Positions 27,044-35,674 of a DNA stretch of 64,000 nt are shown piece after piece. Positions within the stretch are counted from its first letter, which is position 1, and the number at the start of each line of letters is the position of its first letter. The DNA is from CBDFMR01 sp965249765 (GTDB lineage Bacteria > Bacteroidota > Bacteroidia > Chitinophagales > Saprospiraceae), in assembly GCA_965249765.1 (NCBI GenBank), contig CBDFMR010000005.1, forward strand, positions 1,736,001-1,800,000, given 5' to 3'. Below the pieces are notes generated by a model that saw nothing but the letters and a program-made list of their open reading frames with translations, was not told the DNA's origin and ran no database searches. Made by a program: the position numbers and the translations under genes.

Positions 27044-29116
27044 TTATTTGCCCACCATCTCTTCAACCAATCTATTGGCGTTGTAGATGTATCGGATCGC
27101 AGCCATGATACCGCCGGCATGCACGGATACCGTCCTGTTTAATTCATCATCAAAAATGAAATTGCCAGGCAGTGACTCGATGTTTCCATCAAATATCAGT
27201 CCTACAACCTCACCAGATGCATTGATCATCGGGCTTCCGGAGTTGCCACCAATGATGTCATTTGTCGATACAAAATTCAATGGTGCTTTGAGTAACTCTG
27301 AAGGTGGATTCAACCAACGCTCAGGTAGTGACCAAGGGAATACTTCTCCATGACTGTAATGTCTGTCATACATACCATAGTAAGTAGTATTTACGGGTGC
27401 TATTGTTCCATTGTACTCATACCCTTTTACCACACCATCTGATATTCTAAGGGTAAAAGTTGCATCGGGAGGCAAGCTTGTTCCATGAACGTTAAATACT
27501 TGGTTGGCAATCTTTTTCTCAAGCAATCGTCGCTTTGGGCTACTTGTTTGGAAAGCAGCTCCTGCTTCGATATACTTTGGTATCAACATTCTCGAAGCTC
27601 TCAATAGAGGGTCATCGTCTTTCTTTACTTTATCTGTCTTTTTCAGACATTTTTCTCCCTTCTTACGAGATGTGAATCTTGTCTTGTCTATAACTTGATC
27701 TACAAAAGCATCAATGCTCTTACTTCCAAGTAACTTTGTCATTGTATTATCTCTTTTGTAGATGTCTTCTGATATTTCAGTGAGTAATAGCTTAAAGAGA
27801 TTCCTTTCTTCTGGTGTATCCAGATTTTCACCCATACCGAGAATCTTTTCTCTACTCTCTGTCAATACACCATCTTCGGCGTCATCGGCAATAAGATTTT
27901 CATAATTGTGAAGCTCATGCATCACCAAGAGAGCATTGCCACGCAGATTACTTGGGCCTAAGTGCATCAAAGGCCAAGTGTGAGGCTCCAATTCTTTGTA
28001 AACCATTTTTAAATCATCCCAATACGTGATCCCAGGTGAGGCTTTTTTGATACTCTTTTCCATGGCTACTTTTCTATTGAAAAGCTCAGGGTTATTCATC
28101 CCTTCTACGATTCCGCCGATGGCTTTTGTGCCATTAGCTATATTGGCTATCTGATTAAGTAATTCCTGTGCCTCAAATTCCTTAGACGGATCCTGTATCA
28201 TCTCAGTATAGTCAGCTTCCATGATAGCCTGTCTGTTTTTCATGAACTTTAGCTGCATAGAATATCGATAATCTCGATCCCATTTTAGTTGATCGACTGT
28301 TCTATATCTTTCTGTGCTTCCAGGATTTCCTACCACGAATGTAACCTCACCATCTACAGCTCCAGCTTCCTTGAAAGGAAGGTAGTGTGCTGATGTATTC
28401 AAAGGCTCACCATTTTCATCATAAGCTCTCCAAAATGTAACATCAAGATTGTAACGTGGGTATGTAAAGTTATCTGGATCACCTCCGTAAAAACCTAAAT
28501 CCAGCTCAGGAATAAGGACGAGTCTGATGTCATCAAACCTCTTGTATCCATAAAGAGAGTACTTGCCTCCACTGTAGTAAGTAACAGTCTGCAGCCTCAG
28601 GTTCTCCCACCCACTCATAGCTTGGTACTTTGTTTGAATCTCTTGAAGTGCAATTTGAGAAGCGGCAGCCAACTCATCGTCAGGAGTTTCCATTGTCTTT
28701 CCTTTGACTTCAGCTGTGATGTCAACGACCTTTACTAATTGCTCCACAAACAATCCATCAGCTTTTCTTTCGTCGCTAAGTGTTTTAGCATAAAATCCTT
28801 GCTTATCAAAGTTTTCACCCTCTGCTTGAAGAGCCGTCACGACATTCCTTGAGCAATGGTGATTGGTCATAATTAGTCCATCAGGCGAGACGAACGATGC
28901 CGAGCACCATGTAGCAAATCTTAATGAAGACATTCTCACTCTTTCAAACCACTCATCAGAAGGCTCAAAGCCATATGCTTCCTTGAAATATTCTTTTGGT
29001 GGATGCTCAAATGTCCACATCTTGCCAAAGTCAAAGACACTGGCTTCTTTTTGACCGAGTAAGACACTCGTGCCAATAAATCCTATTAATAATAGTACTG
29101 ATAATAATTTTTTCAT
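27044..29116 (-). CDS. S46-family dipeptidyl-peptidase (DPP7/DPP11-like)
   Basis: 690 residues with a signal peptide (cleavage near residue 21). The chymotrypsin-like double-barrel of S46 is recognised by WCSASFVSPDGLIMTNHHC (catalytic His near residue 87) and by IIGGNSGSPMINASGEVVGL with the nucleophile Ser. S46 enzymes remove dipeptides from the N-terminus of oligopeptides in the periplasm of Bacteroidota. The subsite that separates DPP7 from DPP11 lies near NRTVSVHAGGIM here; it matches neither form by eye, so specificity is left open. The neighbour, an M1 aminopeptidase on the same strand 30 bp upstream, fits a peptide-use pair. Confidence 0.93.
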   Translation of the reverse strand: MKKLLSVLLLIGFIGTSVLLGQKEASVFDFGKMWTFEHPPKEYFKEAYGFEPSDEWFERVRMSSLRFATWCSASFVSPDGLIMTNHHCSRNVVTALQAEGENFDKQGFYAKTLSDERKADGLFVEQLVKVVDITAEVKGKTMETPDDELAAASQIALQEIQTKYQAMSGWENLRLQTVTYYSGGKYSLYGYKRFDDIRLVLIPELDLGFYGGDPDNFTYPRYNLDVTFWRAYDENGEPLNTSAHYLPFKEAGAVDGEVTFVVGNPGSTERYRTVDQLKWDRDYRYSMQLKFMKNRQAIMEADYTEMIQDPSKEFEAQELLNQIANIANGTKAIGGIVEGMNNPELFNRKVAMEKSIKKASPGITYWDDLKMVYKELEPHTWPLMHLGPSNLRGNALLVMHELHNYENLIADDAEDGVLTESREKILGMGENLDTPEERNLFKLLLTEISEDIYKRDNTMTKLLGSKSIDAFVDQVIDKTRFTSRKKGEKCLKKTDKVKKDDDPLLRASRMLIPKYIEAGAAFQTSSPKRRLLEKKIANQVFNVHGTSLPPDATFTLRISDGVVKGYEYNGTIAPVNTTYYGMYDRHYSHGEVFPWSLPERWLNPPSELLKAPLNFVSTNDIIGGNSGSPMINASGEVVGLIFDGNIESLPGNFIFDDELNRTVSVHAGGIMAAIRYIYNANRLVEEMVGK

Positions 29117-29146
29117 ATAGTGATATTTTAATTGTGCAAATGTAGC

Positions 29147-31021
29147 TTATAATTCTAATAAGGCATCCATGGTTCCAGTAGATACAGAGTGATAGTTGGT
29201 CTTAGCTTTTGCATATATTTCACGCGCCTTATCTAAGTCATTGTTTTCCTTTAGTGCTCTATATAGTGGGGTCAGGAATTTACGACGTCCCACCTTGATA
29301 AGGAATTTCTCTATGTCATCAACATTCTCAGAGTAATAGCCATTATGGATTGATAATTCATACCATGCTGCAGCAATTTCAGAATTTGTCGACTTACTAA
29401 AACTATATGCTTTGTCCAATGAGGCCATTTTTGTCTTTTCAAGTTCTTTGGGCAACGACCTTATAAAGTGAAGCCATTGGTGAGTATTCCATTCAGCTGT
29501 TTTAATGTCAATTCCCTTAGCTGAATTGATGACTTTTCCTACCTCGTCGTCTACTTGTGCAAACTTGTCGGTAGAGAATTTTGGACAGTTGGAAGGAATT
29601 CCTGGGCCAAAGATCCATTCGTCAAGATCAACCTCGACATTGTTAGGCGCAAGTAGGTTAGATTTAAGATAGGTAACAAATTCGTCAGTAGCTATGGTTT
29701 TGAATTTGTGATGCTCAAAGTAATTACGCAAGAATTCATCAAACTTCACTCGACCGACCTTCTGCTCCAACATCAACAAAAAGTAGGCACCTTTTTCATA
29801 AGCAATGTCTGTCATTCCATCATCCGCATCTCTTCCTTTGAGATCCAGCTTCAGGTGCGTGTCATGACTATGCTCTCCTATGTCTTCAACATCCGCTTCC
29901 AGATCTTGATATCCCAATATTGCCAACATGTCGGCATACTCTTTTCCATAGACGGCCTCCATAATTCTCCTTTCAAAATAAACAGTGAAGCCTTCATTGA
30001 GCCAGAAGTCATCCCACGTTGCATTCGTCACTAAATTTCCTGACCACGAATGTGCCAGTTCATGAGCTATAAGTGCGGTAAGTGAGCGATCCCCAGCAAT
30101 TATCGTTGGTGTAGCAAATGTAAGTCGAGGGTTTTCCATGCCTCCAAATGGAAAGCTGGGGGGAAGGACAATTACATCATATCTGTCCCATAAATAAGGA
30201 CCATATAAATTCTCTGCAGATTCTAACATCTGCTCCATCTCTCCAAATTCATATACACTAGCATCGAGCATAGAAGGCTCAGCATACACTCCAGTTCTCT
30301 TTCCAACTGACCCAAATTTCAGGTTTCCAACAGCCAATGCTATAAGGTATGGAGGAATTTTCTGCTTCATTTCAAAAGAGTAGACTCCGTCGTCAGACAT
30401 TTTAGTAGGATTGGATGCACTCATGACTGCCATGAGACCGTCTGGGACTGTCACCTTAGCATTGTAACTTATTCTTATGCCAGGGCTGTCTTGGCATGGA
30501 AGCCAGGTACGGGTAAGGATGGCTTGCCCTTGTGTGAATAAAAATGGATGGGTCTTATCTGCTGTTTGTTCTGGACTCAACCATTGTACGGCAGGTGCCA
30601 CGGGTGTAGTTTCGTATGTGATGCTTACACTTTTTGATTGAGTCTTGATTGGGATTGTGAGGCTTTGTCCGAGGAATTTATCAATAGATGATAATTCAAA
30701 GTCAGCTTCATGACCATCGACTTCAACTTTCTTTATAACGAGATCTCTCGTGTCAAAAATAATCTTATCGCTTCCATCATTGAGTATGTCCCACTTGGCT
30801 GTACCAGAGATCACTTTACGATTAAAATCTAATCTGATATCTAGATCAAGATGCGTTGTCAAAGCTTCCGATGGATTAGAGTAACTATGGTGATCCTTGC
30901 GATTAGGGTTTTTGTAGACATCGAGAGCAGGGTTGTCACTCTTACACATAGCGAATAGGATGATGGTTAGTAAAACCAATATAGATTTATAACAAAACAT
31001 GTAGATATGAGTTTGATGCAA
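29147..31021 (-). CDS. M1-family aminopeptidase, leukotriene A4 hydrolase-like, lipoprotein
   Basis: 624 residues. A lipobox ILFAMC follows the signal; the in-frame ATG encoding MFCYKS (residue 8) may be the true start. Zinc-binding HELAHSW (near residue 320) with the third ligand in WLNEGFTVYFE, and the exopeptidase motif GGMENP, are present. The C-terminal third has the helical-repeat arrangement of LTA4 hydrolase (IFGPGIPSNCPKF linker). It removes N-terminal amino acids from peptides in the periplasm. It lies upstream of the S46 gene on the same strand, 30 bp apart, and the two are probably co-transcribed. Confidence 0.93.
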   Translation of the reverse strand: MHQTHIYMFCYKSILVLLTIILFAMCKSDNPALDVYKNPNRKDHHSYSNPSEALTTHLDLDIRLDFNRKVISGTAKWDILNDGSDKIIFDTRDLVIKKVEVDGHEADFELSSIDKFLGQSLTIPIKTQSKSVSITYETTPVAPAVQWLSPEQTADKTHPFLFTQGQAILTRTWLPCQDSPGIRISYNAKVTVPDGLMAVMSASNPTKMSDDGVYSFEMKQKIPPYLIALAVGNLKFGSVGKRTGVYAEPSMLDASVYEFGEMEQMLESAENLYGPYLWDRYDVIVLPPSFPFGGMENPRLTFATPTIIAGDRSLTALIAHELAHSWSGNLVTNATWDDFWLNEGFTVYFERRIMEAVYGKEYADMLAILGYQDLEADVEDIGEHSHDTHLKLDLKGRDADDGMTDIAYEKGAYFLLMLEQKVGRVKFDEFLRNYFEHHKFKTIATDEFVTYLKSNLLAPNNVEVDLDEWIFGPGIPSNCPKFSTDKFAQVDDEVGKVINSAKGIDIKTAEWNTHQWLHFIRSLPKELEKTKMASLDKAYSFSKSTNSEIAAAWYELSIHNGYYSENVDDIEKFLIKVGRRKFLTPLYRALKENNDLDKAREIYAKAKTNYHSVSTGTMDALLEL

Positions 31022-31129
31022 TTAATAACGAATGATATTATTATTCCGTGTATATTTACTCGGTATGATTTCAATGGACTGCAGTACACAAATGTAGTAA
31101 ATCTAATGTGTGCTAGCTAAATAAAAATT

Positions 31130-31878
31130 ATGAGGAAGCCTATATTTTCGCTGTGTTTTGTAATAGTTTCTTTTGCAATTATAGCACAAAATCCGCTCAT
31201 TACGGATCGACCAGATAATACTGAATCCACGGCTGTAATGGCACCCGGTTCATTACAATTAGAAGCAGGATATCTTTGCACAACTTTGTTTGATGGGGCT
31301 GATGCCAAAATTAATCAATTGGACTTCCTGATCAGACTGGGAATATTTAAGAATGTCGAATTTCGCTTGATCACTTCAAAAATTTTTCCCAATATTGATG
31401 GAACACATATTGCGGGCTTTGGTCCTGTAACTATAGGATTTAAAACAAATCTAGTAAAAGAAAATAATTCCTGGCCAGCGATATATTTTCTTGGTCACCT
31501 TACCCTTACTGATATAGATGAATCGAGCTACAGACCTTCTCACATAGCTCCTGATTTTAGGTTCGCCATTTCAAAAGGAATAAACGATATGTTTTCAATT
31601 GCAGGAAACCTAGGTATGGCATGGGACGGAGAGCAGGCTGCAAGCAACCCACTTTATTCGACATCATTGGGTATTAATATTACAGACTGGTTAGGTGCTT
31701 TTGCGGAGATATGTGGATCTTTTCTCGAAGAGAGCAAGCCCTTCACAATGTTGACTATGGAACTATTTTATGGCTCATTGAGGACGTGCAGTTAGACATT
31801 GCAATGGGCATGGGGCTCAACGATTATACTACCGATAGTTTCTTTTCGGCTGGTATCAGTTGGAGGATGTTTGATTGA
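31130..31878 (+). pseudogene. Outer-membrane transporter-like (PF13557-type) protein, frameshifted near its C-terminus
   Basis: The first 221 codons encode a signal peptide, then LITDRPDNTESTAVMAPG and a beta-barrel pattern as in the Phenol_MetA_deg / transporter family of small outer-membrane proteins. Reading frame +1 ends at 31795, but the other frame continues the expected C-terminus: VDYGTILWLIEDVQLD followed by SAGISWRMFD with a stop at 31876-31878. The shift lies near 31748 and can be restored by one added base (ACAAT to ACAAAT gives F-T-N-V-D-Y-G). The gene is either recently inactivated or carries a sequencing error. Confidence 0.75.
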
Positions 31879-31998
31879 GCATTTCGATAGTTGTCAGGAG
31901 AGTATTCTATCAAAAAAAGATGCTTGTTGATCGATTAATCATAATCTATGGAACATTTTCATTTATAATTGTATTGGAATATTGACAAAGAAACTGAC

Positions 31999-32610
31999 AT
32001 GACTAAGAAAATATCAGACCGCACAGGAAACGCAAATTCTGTAATTAAAAATCATATGATCTGGTCGATGGGAGCTGGTTTTATACCAGTACCTATTGTA
32101 GACTTTTTTGCGGTAAGTGCTATACAGCTGGATATGATACGTCAGTTGTCTAAGCTTTATGATATTGATTTCAAAGAAACCGAAGGGAAGGCATTGATAA
32201 CAGCATTGACTGGAGCCAGCGTGGCCAGGATAGGGGCCCGAGCTATAAAGTTTATCCCTGGTGTGGGTTCTATACTGGGAGGGATTTCTCTGGCAGTGTT
32301 GTCAGGAGGCAGCACATATGCTTTAGGGGAAGTATTCAAGAAGCACTTTGAGACAGGTGGAACATTTTTGGACTTTGATCCTGATCGATTGAAGAAGTAC
32401 TACAATGAAAAGTTTGAAAAAGGAAAGGAGATCGCACGCGAGTTAAAGAAAAAACAAGATCAGGTGCCTACGTCTGCACCTGATTTAATAGGAGAGTCTA
32501 ACTTGGCTGATCCTGTATCAAAACTAAAGGAGTTGGCACAGATGAAAGAAGACGGTATCATCACGGAGACGGAGTTTAAGAAGATGAAAAAGAAGATAGT
32601 CGACGAATAA
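31999..32610 (+). CDS. DUF697-type membrane protein with C-terminal SHOCT domain
   Basis: From the ATG at 31999 this gives 203 residues; the longer reading from TTG 31969 lacks support. Residues about 15-110 have two hydrophobic hairpins with the DUF697 features IPVPIVDFFAVSAIQLDMI and GARAIKFIPGVGS. The last 35 residues form a SHOCT motif (KLKELAQMKEDGIITETEF), a short oligomerisation or protein-binding element. The middle is charged and helical. DUF697 domains occur in membrane-associated GTPase partners; the function here is unknown. No operon partner is evident. Confidence 0.75.
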   Translation: MTKKISDRTGNANSVIKNHMIWSMGAGFIPVPIVDFFAVSAIQLDMIRQLSKLYDIDFKETEGKALITALTGASVARIGARAIKFIPGVGSILGGISLAVLSGGSTYALGEVFKKHFETGGTFLDFDPDRLKKYYNEKFEKGKEIARELKKKQDQVPTSAPDLIGESNLADPVSKLKELAQMKEDGIITETEFKKMKKKIVDE

Positions 32611-32643
32611 AGATTATAAAGATAAGAGCACTTTCACTCAAAT

Positions 32644-33648
32644 CTAAAAAGACATTCTAGGATCGGGAACCACGTCTGCTTTGGCAAATTCCTTTGCCAA
32701 ATACTTGTAATAAGCTGATACTGCAATCATTCCAGCATTATCAGTACAGTACTGGAAGTTGGGGATGAAGGTGTTCCATCCCATCTTGCTGCCGATCAAT
32801 TCAAACTTTAACCTTAAATGTGAGTTTGCGGATACACCTCCAGCAATGGCTACATCTGTGTGCTCTGTGATGTTTGTGGCTTTGATCAACCGATTCATAA
32901 GGATAGATACGATTCTATCTTGGATGGAGGCTGCCAGATTTGCAATGTTATGATTTATAAAATCAGGGTCTTGGCTTAACTCTGACCTGAGGAAGTATAA
33001 GAAGGATGTTTTGAGACCACTAAAACTGAAGTCTAGTTCTCCTACATTGGGTTCAGGAAATGGGTATATAGGGTTTCCTTTCTTTGCCAATTTATCAATG
33101 GCAGGTCCGGCAGGGTAGTCAAGACCGAGCATCTTTCCGCACTTATCAAATGCTTCCCCTGCTGCGTCATCGACAGTAGTACCAATGATGTTCATTTGGT
33201 TGGGACCAGTGACATCAAGTATTTGCGTGTGACCACCTGATATAGTTAGACATAAGAATGGATACCTAGGATGGGGGTCTTCTGCAAAGTGTGCCATGAC
33301 GTGAGCCTGCATGTGATGTACTTCTATCAAAGGAATATCGAGCGAGGCTCCCAATGCTTTTGCCATGGTAGTACCTACCAATAGGCTGCCCATTAATCCC
33401 GGTCCTCGAGTAAACGCAATTGCATTGAGTTGGTCCTTTGTTACAGAAGCCTTACTTAACGCGGTATCTATCACTGGGACAATACTTTGTAGGTGCTGTC
33501 TACTAGCAACCTCTGGGACAACACCTCCATAGAGCTTGTGTATGTCTTGAGTCGCGGTTACATTACTTAATATTTTACCATTAAACAAGACAGCTGCTGA
33601 TGTGTCATCACAACTACTTTCAATGGCAAGTATGTGTATTGGCTTCAC
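32644..33648 (-). CDS. tsaD: tRNA N6-threonylcarbamoyladenosine transferase TsaD
   Basis: 334 residues. ESSCDDTSAAV at the N-terminus, the metal-binding HHMQAHVMAHF, and AIAGGVSANSHLR near the C-terminus identify the ASKHA-fold Kae1/TsaD family. It transfers the threonylcarbamoyl group to A37 of ANN-decoding tRNAs, with TsaB and TsaE encoded elsewhere. It is essential in most bacteria and intact here. It is transcribed alone, divergent from the next gene. Confidence 0.97.
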   Translation of the reverse strand: MKPIHILAIESSCDDTSAAVLFNGKILSNVTATQDIHKLYGGVVPEVASRQHLQSIVPVIDTALSKASVTKDQLNAIAFTRGPGLMGSLLVGTTMAKALGASLDIPLIEVHHMQAHVMAHFAEDPHPRYPFLCLTISGGHTQILDVTGPNQMNIIGTTVDDAAGEAFDKCGKMLGLDYPAGPAIDKLAKKGNPIYPFPEPNVGELDFSFSGLKTSFLYFLRSELSQDPDFINHNIANLAASIQDRIVSILMNRLIKATNITEHTDVAIAGGVSANSHLRLKFELIGSKMGWNTFIPNFQYCTDNAGMIAVSAYYKYLAKEFAKADVVPDPRMSF

Positions 33649-33774
33649 TTTATCCTAATGGTTGATGAGTATTGCATACAAATAATTAAAAAGTTGTATA
33701 ATTGTAGCACACCAAAAATAGATATTTTGACATCTTCAATCTTGGAAGACTAGCTTTAAATTAAACAAACGTAG

Positions 33775-34353
33775 ATGAGACTGATTATAAACATATTGTT
33801 ATTTGCTTTGGTAGCCTTTTTGCTCTACCTGTTGGTTCTTAACATTAGAGGTCCTATAGCTTTTAATGCAGAGAAAAGTAAGCGAGAGAATGCAGTTCAA
33901 AAGCGACTTACTGATATTCGTGTAAGCCAGGAAATCTTTAGGGATATTACTGGGAAGTTTGCAGGTGATTTTGATACGTTGAATCACGTTTTAAGAAACG
34001 ATAGTATCACTTTCGAAAATATAGTGGAAGATCCCGATGATCCCTCAAATCAAGATTTGTGGAAAATTGTCTATAGTTACTATTCGGCGATTGATTCTAT
34101 TAGAGACATGGATATTAGTTTAGATTCACTTAGATATATCCCTTATACCAATGGCAAAACCTTCAATATTGAGGCTGATACTTTAACATATCAGAGTACA
34201 TTGGTGCATGTTGTTGAAGTTGGGACTAAGTACAAGGAGTTTATGGGCAAATATGCGAGTCCTTCTTTTTCAAAGTATGATGCAAGTTATAATCCAAACA
34301 AAACATTGAAATTTGGAGATTTGAATGCTCCTAATTTATCTGGAAATTGGTAA
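33775..34353 (+). CDS. Conserved hypothetical protein with N-terminal membrane anchor
   Basis: 192 residues: a hydrophobic N-terminal segment (about 4-24), then a soluble region that is predicted helical at first (AEKSKRENAVQKRLTDIRVSQ) and later beta-rich. No known motif. It is 8 bp upstream of the DUF3822 gene and heads a run DUF3822-rsmD-argS-glnS, so it is probably part of that operon. The first helix with its dense charged residues may be a coiled coil in the periplasm or cytoplasm; orientation is not certain. Confidence 0.7.
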   Translation: MRLIINILLFALVAFLLYLLVLNIRGPIAFNAEKSKRENAVQKRLTDIRVSQEIFRDITGKFAGDFDTLNHVLRNDSITFENIVEDPDDPSNQDLWKIVYSYYSAIDSIRDMDISLDSLRYIPYTNGKTFNIEADTLTYQSTLVHVVEVGTKYKEFMGKYASPSFSKYDASYNPNKTLKFGDLNAPNLSGNW

Positions 34354-34361
34354 CCACCTAG

Positions 34362-35111
34362 ATGGCTAGAAAATTAACTTCTCGTAAGGCGATTACGGTA
34401 GAAATAGAGAAAAATAAGTATTCATCCATGGAGTGGGTCGGTGGAAAGCGACGATCAAAAGACACGGATAAAGACCTTGCTGGATTAAAGGAGGCATGTG
34501 CGTCTAAGTCTGATGCTGAGCGCATTACTATAGCATCTCATGGGCAGAATTATACACATATAAATAGCAGAGAATTTGATGCTGATTATCTCAAAGATTA
34601 CATGCGTTATATTGGGTACACTATTTCTGCCGATCAGATAGTATATGAAAAGGTGAAGGGACATCGACTTACAACTGTCTATAGCATCGATCACGATACA
34701 TGGTCACAATTTCCGACATTGGATGGTCGTATCCGATCAAGGCATATTTCCACGTGTATACTGTCGCATATAAGGAAATATCATTTGAATAAGGTGTATG
34801 CCCTGTTTCGCGATAACGTCCTCTATCTTGCTTACGAAGCTAAAATCGGGGGATTAAAATTTTATAATCAGTTCAAGTTTAAATCAACAACTGATGTATT
34901 GTACTTTATTGCATTAGTCTACCAAGAGGAAAAACTGAGTAGAAGAACAGTACCTCTCGTACTTGCAGGCGAATTGACAAAGTCATCTGAGATATATCGA
35001 GCGGTTTCTCCATATTTCCAACGTATAACATTTGATGATTCTGCCGAGGAAGTTTTAGGTGCGAGATCCTACCAGCATATGGATAAATATGCAATTCTTC
35101 AATGCGAATAA
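34362..35111 (+). CDS. DUF3822 family protein
   Basis: 249 residues with no membrane segment. The segment LYLAYEAKIGGLKFYNQFKFKSTTDVLYFI broken around residues 165-195 has the pattern of DUF3822, an ASKHA/actin-like family found almost only in Bacteroidota and typically next to rsmD. Its 3' end overlaps rsmD by 10 bp, as expected for this pair. The function is unknown; the linkage hints at a role near ribosome or RNA modification. Confidence 0.75.
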   Translation: MARKLTSRKAITVEIEKNKYSSMEWVGGKRRSKDTDKDLAGLKEACASKSDAERITIASHGQNYTHINSREFDADYLKDYMRYIGYTISADQIVYEKVKGHRLTTVYSIDHDTWSQFPTLDGRIRSRHISTCILSHIRKYHLNKVYALFRDNVLYLAYEAKIGGLKFYNQFKFKSTTDVLYFIALVYQEEKLSRRTVPLVLAGELTKSSEIYRAVSPYFQRITFDDSAEEVLGARSYQHMDKYAILQCE

Positions 35112-35650
35112 TAGGAGGTTCTCTAAAGGGAAGAAGATTTTCTCCAGCAGGAAACAAATGGCCTACTCGCCCGACAACTGATTACGCAAGAGAAGCCCTT
35201 TTCAATATATTAAGCAATAAAATCGACTTCCATTCTGGGAGTATGCTGGATTTATTTGGTGGTTTTGGAGGACATTCATTTGAGTTTATTTCCAGAGGAG
35301 GAAGACATGTGACATTTATCGATAAGTACAGAAAATGTACTGCCTTTGTTGATAGTGTTGCAAAGGATTTACAGATAGAGGACAAGTTAAGTTCTTACTC
35401 TATGGATGCTATTAAATTTCTAAAATCTTGTGAGGATAGATACAACTACGTTTTCGCCGACCCCCCATTCAGTTTTGAGAATTATAATGATTTGCTCAAG
35501 GCAATGAAAAAGGTGACTGCATCGCATGATTCCTTAGTGGTCGTAGAGCATGGACCTAGTATCAGCTTGGAGCATTATGATGGATTTTTCGACGCCAGAT
35601 CTTACGGTGAAGTAAACTTTACTTTCTTTCGAGGGCTCATGAGGTCTTAA
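35102..35650 (+). CDS. rsmD: 16S rRNA (guanine966-N2)-methyltransferase RsmD
   Basis: 182 residues. MRIIGGSLKGRRF at the N-terminus, RPTTDYAREALFNIL, the SAM-binding MLDLFGGFGGHSFE, and the catalytic (D/N)PP motif as FADPPF identify RsmD. It methylates G966 of 16S rRNA during 30S assembly. The usual DPPY is DPPF here, a tolerated variation. It overlaps DUF3822 and is followed after 24 bp by argS. Confidence 0.93.
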   Translation: MRIIGGSLKGRRFSPAGNKWPTRPTTDYAREALFNILSNKIDFHSGSMLDLFGGFGGHSFEFISRGGRHVTFIDKYRKCTAFVDSVAKDLQIEDKLSSYSMDAIKFLKSCEDRYNYVFADPPFSFENYNDLLKAMKKVTASHDSLVVVEHGPSISLEHYDGFFDARSYGEVNFTFFRGLMRS

Positions 35651-35654
35651 ATCG

Positions 35655-35662
35655 TATTTTTG
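35655..35662 (+). promoter_or_regulatory. TAnnTTTG box upstream of argS
   Basis: TATTTTTG lies 12 bp before the argS ATG at 35675 and would give an argS transcript with a very short leader, additional to read-through from rsmD. No -33 box is obvious. Confidence 0.35.
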
Positions 35663-35674
35663 TTCCCTGAAATT

